From positions 1 to 52,446 of the forward strand of contig CACNYE010000003.1 in NCBI GenBank assembly GCA_902624515.1: a stretch of DNA of 52,446 nucleotides, read 5' to 3'. The stretch comes from an uncultured Pelagibacteraceae bacterium (GTDB lineage: Bacteria; Pseudomonadota; Alphaproteobacteria; Pelagibacterales; Pelagibacteraceae). Both the position numbers and the translations under genes were made by a program. Positions 19,573-27,545 of this stretch are shown piece by piece. The notes beneath the pieces are model-generated. The model was not told where the DNA came from. It ran no database searches and worked only from the letters and a program-made list of their open reading frames with translations. Position 1 is the first letter of the stretch. Every line of letters begins with the position of its first letter.

Positions 19573-21408
19573 GTGACTTCAATATTAGGTATTTCTGCAT
19601 TTTATCATGATAGTGCAGCCTGTATTTTAAAAGATGGTAAGATAATTGCTGCTGCTCAGGAGGAAAGATTTACTAGAAAAAAACATGATCCAAATTATCC
19701 TCATAATGCAATTGAATTTGTTTTAAAATTTGCAAAATTAAAACTAAGTGAAGTAGATCAGATTGTTTTTTTTGAAAAACCTTTTCTTAAATTTGAGAGA
19801 TTGTTAGAAACTTATGTGGCTTTTGCGCCGAGAGGATTTGTTTCTTTTGCTAAAGCTATGCCTTTATGGATTAGAGAAAAACTTTTCCAAAAAAATTTTT
19901 TATTCAACAAGCTTAAAGAACATGACAAAAGTTATAAATCTGATCAGAATATATATTTTTCAGATCATCATTTAAGTCATGCGGCAAGTGCTTTTTTTCC
20001 ATCACCTTTTGAGGAAGCTGTTATTTTAACTGCTGATGGAGTAGGAGAATGGGCAACAACTACTGTTGCAGTTGGAAAAAATAATAATTTAGAAATTAAA
20101 AAAGAAATTCATTTCCCACACTCTCTTGGATTACTTTATTCTGCATTTACTTACTTTACTGGTTTTAAAGTAAATAGTGGTGAATATAAGCTAATGGGCT
20201 TAGCGCCTTATGGAAATCCAATTTATGAAGATAAAATAAAAAAATTAATTGATATTAAAGATGATGGAACCTTTAGATTGGATCAAAAATATTTTAATTA
20301 CGCAACTGGACTTACAATGACAAATAAAAAATTCAATGATTTATTCGGTCAAAAACCTCGTGATCCAAAAAATGAAAAAATAACTCAATTTCATATGGAC
20401 ATAGCTGCTTCTATTCAAAAAGTAACAGAGGAAATTATGATTGATTTGGCTAAATCTATTCGAAAAGAATATGGTATCAATAATCTATGTTTAGCTGGCG
20501 GTGTTGCATTGAATTGTGTTGCAAATGGAAAAATTTTAGAAAAGAAAATTTTTGATAATATTTGGATACAACCAGCAGCTGGAGATGCAGGTGGTTCATT
20601 AGGTGCAGCACTAGCACTTTGGTATACTGATCAAGGAAATAAAAGAACAGTAAATTTAAAAGATGATATGAAAGGTTCTTATCTAGGAACCGATTATAAT
20701 CAAGATGAAATAGAAAATGAATTGAAAAATATTGGAGCTAATTTTGAAATTTTAAAATATGAAGAAATTATTGATCAAAGTGCAGAACTCTTATCAAATG
20801 AAAAAGCAATTGGTTGGTTCCAAGGTAGAATGGAATTTGGTCCGAGAGCCTTAGGAGGTAGATCTATTTTAGGTGACCCAAGATCTGATAAAATGCAAAA
20901 AAATTTAAACTTAAAAGTTAAATATAGAGAAAGTTTTAGACCTTTTGCGCCATCAGTTTTAAGAGAAGACTTGCCAAAATGGTTTGATATGAACGTTGAT
21001 AGTCCTTACATGTTATTAGTTGCAAATATTAATTCTGATAAAAAAATTGAAATGACAGATGAACAAAAAAAACTTTTCGGTATAGACAAGTTAAACATTA
21101 AAAGATCTGAAATTCCTGCGGTAACTCACGTTGATTATTCAGCAAGAATTCAAACTGTTACAAGAGATACTAATAGACGTTATTATGATTTAATTTCAAA
21201 GTTTAAAGAAAAAACTGGCTGTCCAGTAATAGTTAATACTTCATTTAATGTAAGAGGGGAGCCAATTGTTAATACACCAACTGATGCCTTTAATTGTTTT
21301 ATGGGAACAGAATTAGATTATTTAGTCATCGGTGATTGTATTTTAGATAAAAAAAAACAAGATCCAAAATTAAAAAAAGATTATACACAACAATTTGAAT
21401 TAGACTAA
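19573..21408 (+). CDS. NodU/CmcH family carbamoyltransferase
   Basis: ILGISAFYHDSAACILKDGKIIAAAQEERFTRKKHD, FQGRMEFGPRALGGRSILGDPR, TSFNVRGEPIVNTPTDAFNCFMGTELDYLVI. GTG start. Confidence 0.95.
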   Translation: MTSILGISAFYHDSAACILKDGKIIAAAQEERFTRKKHDPNYPHNAIEFVLKFAKLKLSEVDQIVFFEKPFLKFERLLETYVAFAPRGFVSFAKAMPLWIREKLFQKNFLFNKLKEHDKSYKSDQNIYFSDHHLSHAASAFFPSPFEEAVILTADGVGEWATTTVAVGKNNNLEIKKEIHFPHSLGLLYSAFTYFTGFKVNSGEYKLMGLAPYGNPIYEDKIKKLIDIKDDGTFRLDQKYFNYATGLTMTNKKFNDLFGQKPRDPKNEKITQFHMDIAASIQKVTEEIMIDLAKSIRKEYGINNLCLAGGVALNCVANGKILEKKIFDNIWIQPAAGDAGGSLGAALALWYTDQGNKRTVNLKDDMKGSYLGTDYNQDEIENELKNIGANFEILKYEEIIDQSAELLSNEKAIGWFQGRMEFGPRALGGRSILGDPRSDKMQKNLNLKVKYRESFRPFAPSVLREDLPKWFDMNVDSPYMLLVANINSDKKIEMTDEQKKLFGIDKLNIKRSEIPAVTHVDYSARIQTVTRDTNRRYYDLISKFKEKTGCPVIVNTSFNVRGEPIVNTPTDAFNCFMGTELDYLVIGDCILDKKKQDPKLKKDYTQQFELD

Positions 21409-22526
21409 AATTCAATATTTTTAATAACGTTTTCAAATATTATTTGTGTCCCTTTTTTATTCCAATGTATATCCCCATATAAAAAGTTATCTAAAACAAA
21501 TTTTTTATTATCATCAGATTTAAAGTGATCATACATACTTAAAAAATTAATATTTCTAGATTGTGAAAAATTTTTCCAGTATTTTTCATGATAATTATCT
21601 CCATATATGATTTGAGTTGGCCATGGATACACGACTAAAGTAGAAGATATATTATTTCTCTCTAATAGATTAAACAATTTTTCTAGATATTTTTCAGATT
21701 GCTGTAATCCATCTTTTATCTCAGAAAATTTTTTATCATTAAAAGTCCAAAATCCTCTATCAATATGCGTCATTCTATAAAACATGACATCATCTCTATT
21801 GGTCTCAAAAAAATTTTTATTTAAATTTTTAGCAGTTTTTAATTTTAATTTTATGTAATTTTTTGAAATTTCAGTTTTATCAGAAAGTAAATTTAAAAAT
21901 CTAAATGTTACTGTATTATCACGCAAAAATCTTCCAAATGCGTAAAAATTAGTTTTTAATTTTCCTCGATTTTTTCTCTCTTCATAAGTTAAAATGTTTC
22001 CATCTTTGTTAAATTTAATAAATAATTCATCAAAAATATCTGAAACATCTAAAAATATAATAGCTTGATCAAAAGAATAACCTTGATCAATAAAATATTC
22101 TGTTTTTTTAAAATAAATACTTGGAGAATATGAACCAACTGCACTGTTCAAAATCTCATAGTTATTACCTAGGTGTGTATCTAATAATCCTGCTAAAGTA
22201 TCTTTATAGTTTAGACCTGACCCTTCAATAAAAGAGTCCCCTATTAATAAAATTCTCTTTTTTTCTAGATTATTTTTTAAGACAGTTCTATTCTTTTTGT
22301 CAATAAACCCAATTGAATTAGTAATTATTCTTTTAGTTAATTGCCCACCCCATTTTTCATATTTATCTATGTTGGGTAAAATTCCATGATGATAGATTTT
22401 AGAGGGGATTCTCCAATATTTTTCCTCCCATTCTATTATTTTCCAGTTGGAGGTATTTTTTAAAAATAAACTTGAAATTATAAAATCGAAAATAAGTAAA
22501 ATAAATACATAATTTAACTTATTCAT
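21405..22526 (-). CDS. SGNH/GDSL-type hydrolase-like protein
   Basis: ILLIGDSFIEGSGLNY (GDS), SAVGSYSPSIYF, DIHWNKKGTQII (DxxH block); N-terminal TM/signal. Confidence 0.75.
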   Translation of the reverse strand: MNKLNYVFILLIFDFIISSLFLKNTSNWKIIEWEEKYWRIPSKIYHHGILPNIDKYEKWGGQLTKRIITNSIGFIDKKNRTVLKNNLEKKRILLIGDSFIEGSGLNYKDTLAGLLDTHLGNNYEILNSAVGSYSPSIYFKKTEYFIDQGYSFDQAIIFLDVSDIFDELFIKFNKDGNILTYEERKNRGKLKTNFYAFGRFLRDNTVTFRFLNLLSDKTEISKNYIKLKLKTAKNLNKNFFETNRDDVMFYRMTHIDRGFWTFNDKKFSEIKDGLQQSEKYLEKLFNLLERNNISSTLVVYPWPTQIIYGDNYHEKYWKNFSQSRNINFLSMYDHFKSDDNKKFVLDNFLYGDIHWNKKGTQIIFENVIKNIEF

Positions 22527-22620
22527 TTTAGTCTTGTTTAAAATTTGCCATAAAAAAATTAATTATATTTATTAATGAAAAAATATATATTAATTAATAA
22601 GATTTATCTTTACATTATCT

Positions 22621-23727
22621 ATGTTTAAAAAAATATCTTTATTATTTTTTTCATTAATTTTATCATTAGTGATTGTTGAATTTTGTTTAAAGTTTTTAGG
22701 AAGATATAATCATTTAACAACAAATAATTTGAAACCTTCACAAGCTATTTATGAACGAGCTCATTCTTCTATACAAAATCATCGACATCCGGATATAAAT
22801 CATACGATTATCAATTTTTTTGATAAAAGCGGTGTTAAAAATTTTGATCAAATTGATACATCTGAAAAAAAGAATATAATAGGCATTTTTGGAGATAGCT
22901 TTGTAGAGAATATAGCGATCGATAGAGATTTTGAATATTCACAATTATTGGATGAGAGAACAGAGAATTTTAAAATCGTTAACTACGGAATTGGAGGTTA
23001 TTCTGCTGATCAAGTATTTATTAGATATTTAAGATATAAAGACCATGAAATTAAACATGTTTTTTTTTTATTAATGCCAGGTGACCAAGGTTTTTCAACA
23101 AAATCTAAATTTGAAAATGACGGTGAATATAAAATAGATGCACCAAAGTTAAATAATTTCTATCATTTATTAGGAAAATTAAATCTCACTTACTTATTTA
23201 TTGATATTTACTATTATCTAAAAAGTAAGATTAGTAAAAATTACACTTTAACAAATTTAAATAACTATAATTCGATTTTAGCAAACAAGATTTATGAAAA
23301 ATTTTATCATCCTGATTTAAAACATTGTAAAGAAAATTTTAAATCACAAAAAGAATTTTTAAATGATAACTGTGCAAAAAATTTGATAAATCTATTGCAC
23401 ATTTTTAGAAATAAAGTTGTTGAAAATGGATCTAAATTTTATATTTTAATTTACCCAAACTTAAAACACATTAATTATTTTAATAGAATTATTAATGAAG
23501 AAAAAAATAATTTTAATTTTTATATCTTAAATAAAAATTTGGAATTTGGCACAATATTTAATAATAGAAAAATTAATTTTAAAAATGATGCTCATTGGAA
23601 TGAGTATGGAAATGTAGTTTTAGCAGAAAATATGTTAGAAATTTTTGATGAAATTGGAATTAAAAACAACAGTCTTAATGTAGATAAATTATTTAATAAA
23701 ATTGATAAATTTTATAAAGCAAATTAA
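22621..23727 (+). CDS. SGNH/GDSL-type hydrolase-like protein
   Basis: GIFGDSFVENIAIDRDFEYSQLL, NYGIGGYSADQVFIRYL, DAHWNEYGNVVLAENM; N-terminal signal anchor. Confidence 0.75.
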   Translation: MFKKISLLFFSLILSLVIVEFCLKFLGRYNHLTTNNLKPSQAIYERAHSSIQNHRHPDINHTIINFFDKSGVKNFDQIDTSEKKNIIGIFGDSFVENIAIDRDFEYSQLLDERTENFKIVNYGIGGYSADQVFIRYLRYKDHEIKHVFFLLMPGDQGFSTKSKFENDGEYKIDAPKLNNFYHLLGKLNLTYLFIDIYYYLKSKISKNYTLTNLNNYNSILANKIYEKFYHPDLKHCKENFKSQKEFLNDNCAKNLINLLHIFRNKVVENGSKFYILIYPNLKHINYFNRIINEEKNNFNFYILNKNLEFGTIFNNRKINFKNDAHWNEYGNVVLAENMLEIFDEIGIKNNSLNVDKLFNKIDKFYKAN

Positions 23728-23734
23728 TTTATAA

Positions 23735-25039
23735 ATGAACTTGATAAACGATAAAAGTTGTGGATGGATAAACGATTTACCAAAAAGAATTAATGTTAAA
23801 TCTATTAACAAGGATGAAAATTGTGATTTTCTAATTGTTGGAGCTGGCTATACGGGCTTATCCGCTGCAAGGCAATTATCAAAAATAAATTCAAATTATA
23901 AGATTATAATCATAGATGCTCAATTAGCTGGGGAGGGAGCGAGCGGCAGAAATTCAGGTTATTTAGTAGATACCACATTGAATGATAGCTATAGCTTTAA
24001 AAGAGATATAGATGCTTATCAAAAAAAAATTAATATTTATGATCTTGGTATTAACACAGTAAAAAAATTTATTAAAGATTATCAAGTTGATTGTGATTGG
24101 AATGAAGCAGGAAAATATTTTTCTTCTTCATTAAGTAAGGATTTAAAAAAACTAGAAAAATTTAAGAAATTATTAGATAAATTAAATTTTGAAAATGAAA
24201 TACTTAATGAAATTCAACTAGAGAGAAAGCTAGGGACCAAATTTTATAAAACTGGGATTTACACCAAAGGAGGAGTTTTACTGCATCCAGCAAAACTTGT
24301 GAGGGCAATGATAGATGTCCTGCCAAAAAGCGTTGAATTATTTGAAAATTCTTATCTTAATTCATGGAAACAGATTAACAACAAGATAGAGTCAAATGTT
24401 AATAGTTATAAAATTATTTCAAATAAAATTATTTTTTGTTCAAATGCTTTTTTAAGCTCGATGGGTGTAAAAAAGAAATTTAATTTTCCTTTAACTCTTA
24501 CAGCTAGTCTAACAAGAAAGTTAACAGAAAAAGAGTATGAGGAAATTGGTAAACCAAAAGAGTGGGGAGTTCTACCTGTTCGACCTATGGGTGCAACAGT
24601 GAGATTTACAAAGGATAGAAGAATTTTAATAAGAAATACTAGCGAATATCGTAATCCTAATTTTATGGATCAAAAAACATTAGATAAAAGAATTTTAATT
24701 CATAAAATTGGATTAAAAAAACGTTTTCCATCACTGCCAAATGATATTATTTCATCAAGCTGGTCAGGTGTTGTATCAAGAAGTAGTAATGGTTCACAAA
24801 TTTTTGAAAGATTAAATGAAAGAGTATTTGTTGCTGGAAGTTATTTTGGATCAGGTATTGGTGCAGGTACTTTATTTGGAGAACAAATAGCTTTAATGGC
24901 AACTAATCAAGATACTGATGAAATAAGAATTATAGAAGAAAGAAAAAAACCAAATAGGTTGCCTATCAAACCTATTTTAAGCTTAGGTGTTTATTTAAGA
25001 TTATTTTATGAAAGATTAATTGCCAAAACTGAAATTTAA
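23735..25039 (+). CDS. FAD-dependent oxidoreductase (DAO family)
   Basis: CDFLIVGAGYTGLSAARQLSKIN (Rossmann), AGEGASGRNSGYLVD, VFVAGSYFGSGIGAGTLFGEQIA. Confidence 0.88.
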   Translation: MNLINDKSCGWINDLPKRINVKSINKDENCDFLIVGAGYTGLSAARQLSKINSNYKIIIIDAQLAGEGASGRNSGYLVDTTLNDSYSFKRDIDAYQKKINIYDLGINTVKKFIKDYQVDCDWNEAGKYFSSSLSKDLKKLEKFKKLLDKLNFENEILNEIQLERKLGTKFYKTGIYTKGGVLLHPAKLVRAMIDVLPKSVELFENSYLNSWKQINNKIESNVNSYKIISNKIIFCSNAFLSSMGVKKKFNFPLTLTASLTRKLTEKEYEEIGKPKEWGVLPVRPMGATVRFTKDRRILIRNTSEYRNPNFMDQKTLDKRILIHKIGLKKRFPSLPNDIISSSWSGVVSRSSNGSQIFERLNERVFVAGSYFGSGIGAGTLFGEQIALMATNQDTDEIRIIEERKKPNRLPIKPILSLGVYLRLFYERLIAKTEI

Positions 25040-26086
25040 TTGATGATAAAAAATTTTGTATATTCAATAGTAGCTATATTTTCAATATTAATTCTATTTT
25101 TTAGTTTATTAAATTTTTTTTTGAGTGGAGTACCATTGTTTTCAATATTTAAAATTAATATTTCAGATGCAATATATATTTTTAAAGATGAAAAATTAAA
25201 AAAAAAACACGAGATATTTTTTGATAAAGAATATTATGTAGATCCATGTGGGCATAGTGAAAATGGATTTTATAATTTAGCATATAAACAAGATGAATTT
25301 GGATTTAGGAGTAACAATGAGGATTTATTTTTTGACACGGATATTGTTATTCTTGGTGATTCTTTTGGTATTTCAAGCTGTATCAATGAACCAAATGATT
25401 TAACATCCAAATTAAATAAAAAATTAAAAAATAATCGAATTTTAAATATTTCTGTTGGAGGGACTGGACCATATTATCAAAAAGAACTTCTTAAAGAACT
25501 TGTAAAAAAAAATGATACGAAATTTGATACATTGATTTGGTTATTTTATGAGGGTAATGATCATGAAGATCTAAATTTAAACTACAATAAGAATATTGAT
25601 TTTGAATTCAAAAAAAAAGAAAATAATAAAATAATTGAAGTTAATTATAAACCAGAAGTTAACTTAACATTATTAAGGATAAAAATTTTCTTTTCCAATT
25701 ATTTTAGAGGTTTTGGTACACTTGTAAAATATTTAAAGAAATATCCACCTTTATTAAAAGATGAAAAAATTTATGATAGCACCGTTAAAGATCTAGCTTT
25801 TTTCATGAATGAAAAAGAAATTAAAAATAAAATAATCTTTTACATTCCTAAATATACAAGACTTGCTTATAAAAAAATAAATCATCCTCAGTTAGAACAA
25901 CTAAATAATTTAAAAGATTTAGTAAAAAAAACTGCAATTAAATATGATTTTAAATTTATTGATGGTTCATTATTGTTTCATAATACCAAAAAACCTCTCG
26001 ATTTTTTTCATTATAATTTACCTACTCATTTTAACATAAAAGGTTATGATTTTATGGCTGATCAAATTAGTAAAAATTTAAAATAA
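25040..26086 (+). CDS. SGNH-like hydrolase protein
   Basis: VILGDSFGISSCINE, NISVGGTGPYYQKELLKEL, THFNIKGYDFMADQI; N-terminal TM. Confidence 0.65.
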   Translation: MMIKNFVYSIVAIFSILILFFSLLNFFLSGVPLFSIFKINISDAIYIFKDEKLKKKHEIFFDKEYYVDPCGHSENGFYNLAYKQDEFGFRSNNEDLFFDTDIVILGDSFGISSCINEPNDLTSKLNKKLKNNRILNISVGGTGPYYQKELLKELVKKNDTKFDTLIWLFYEGNDHEDLNLNYNKNIDFEFKKKENNKIIEVNYKPEVNLTLLRIKIFFSNYFRGFGTLVKYLKKYPPLLKDEKIYDSTVKDLAFFMNEKEIKNKIIFYIPKYTRLAYKKINHPQLEQLNNLKDLVKKTAIKYDFKFIDGSLLFHNTKKPLDFFHYNLPTHFNIKGYDFMADQISKNLK

Positions 26087-26096
26087 GAATACTTTT

Positions 26097-27377
26097 ATGG
26101 AAAAAAAATTATTAGAAGCTAATGAAGCCTTAAAAAATAAAAAATACGATGAGGCTATTCTTATTTATGAGGAAATATTAAAGACCAATGATGTGGCAGA
26201 GATACATTTTAATTTAGGTCTAGTTTTAAAAATACAAAATAAATTAGACGCTGCAGAAACAAGTTTTTCTAAAGCAATTTCAATAAAATCAGAGTTTGTA
26301 CTTGCCCATTATCAACTTGGAAATACCAAATACAAGTTAAATAAATTTAATGAAAGTGAAATTTGTTATCAGCATGCAATTTCATTAAAAACTAATTTTT
26401 TAGAGGCTTATATCAATTTAGCTAGAGCACAAAGAGAACTTAGAAAGTTTAAAGAAGCTGAAGATAATCTAAGAATAGCTCAAAAATTAAATCCAGATTT
26501 TCTTGAAGTAAATGTTTTATTAGGATTAATTTTGTTTGATAGAGGAAGGTTGAGTGATGATTTAAAACATAGAGATTTAGATAAATTAAATGAATCTAAA
26601 ATTATTTTATCAAAATCTATCAAATCAAATCCTAATTACGCTTTTGCTCATCAAAATTTGGGATTAGTTCAACAAGAACTAGGTGATTTGAATGATGCAA
26701 AAGTTTCTTTTGAAGAAGCATTAAAATTGGACCCAAACTCAATTTATGCTAATCAAAATTTACAAATTTTATTAAGCCAAATTAAAATCTTAAATGAACT
26801 TGGAATAAGTAAAGACAAAACATTTAATAATTCTGATTTATTAAAAAAATTTAATAAGATTCCTTTTATTACTCATAAAGAGCCTGACAGTACTCTTATT
26901 GATTTATTATATAAAATTAATTCAACGGAGCTTAATAAAACTAAAGGAGGACCTTTATTTGGAAATGGCAAAACTTCTGATTATAATTTATTAGAAAATA
27001 ATAATCCTATTCTAATTAATCTTAAAAAAGAATTAATTAATATTATTAATAAAGAAACCAATTCAAATGTTTTACTAATTGACTCATTTTTTAATATTTT
27101 AGGTGCAGGTGGAGGATCTGTTCCACATCATCATCTTAATAGTTTTGATAAAACTTTTAAATTAGATCAACAAAAATTTAGTCTAACTTATTATCTCTCA
27201 GTTGGAGATCAAAATTGCGATGAACCAGGGATTTTTAAAATTTATGAGCCTGATGAAGAAGTATTGCCATCAAATGGTATGATTATGATAATACCATCAA
27301 GTCGTAAACACTCAGCGGTTTATGAGGGAAAAAAAGATAGAGTTATGATTGGATTAAATTTTTATTTATATAATTAA
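26097..27377 (+). CDS. TPR-repeat protein with C-terminal putative 2OG-Fe(II) oxygenase domain
   Basis: TPR units (AEIHFNLGLVLKIQNKLDAAETSFSKAI…; AFAHQNLGLVQQELGDLNDAKVSFEEALKLDPN); C-term GAGGGSVPHHHLNSFD…SLTYYLSVGDQ…IIPSSRKHSAVYEGKKDRVMIGLNF. Confidence 0.8.
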   Translation: MEKKLLEANEALKNKKYDEAILIYEEILKTNDVAEIHFNLGLVLKIQNKLDAAETSFSKAISIKSEFVLAHYQLGNTKYKLNKFNESEICYQHAISLKTNFLEAYINLARAQRELRKFKEAEDNLRIAQKLNPDFLEVNVLLGLILFDRGRLSDDLKHRDLDKLNESKIILSKSIKSNPNYAFAHQNLGLVQQELGDLNDAKVSFEEALKLDPNSIYANQNLQILLSQIKILNELGISKDKTFNNSDLLKKFNKIPFITHKEPDSTLIDLLYKINSTELNKTKGGPLFGNGKTSDYNLLENNNPILINLKKELINIINKETNSNVLLIDSFFNILGAGGGSVPHHHLNSFDKTFKLDQQKFSLTYYLSVGDQNCDEPGIFKIYEPDEEVLPSNGMIMIIPSSRKHSAVYEGKKDRVMIGLNFYLYN

Positions 27378-27387
27378 TGGTAACTAC

Positions 27388-27543
27388 CTAGGATTTTAAA
27401 TTAATTTTACCTTGAATCTTTTGTCCTGATTTGACTTTAATAATTTTATTTTTTGAAAAAATATTTCCAGTTATTTTTTTTGTATTTGATTGAAGTTTAA
27501 GCTTTCTTTCAATATGAAGTGCTTTGTTAATTTTCTTTTTCAT
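27388..27543 (-). CDS. Small basic protein (51 aa) immediately after the TolC-like gene
   Basis: Not in ORF track. Translation MKKKINKALHIERKLKLQSNTKKITGNIFSKNKIIKVKSGQKIQGKINLKS; ATG 2 nt after the upstream stop codon. Confidence 0.45.
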   Translation of the reverse strand: MKKKINKALHIERKLKLQSNTKKITGNIFSKNKIIKVKSGQKIQGKINLKS

Positions 27544-27545
27544 AT

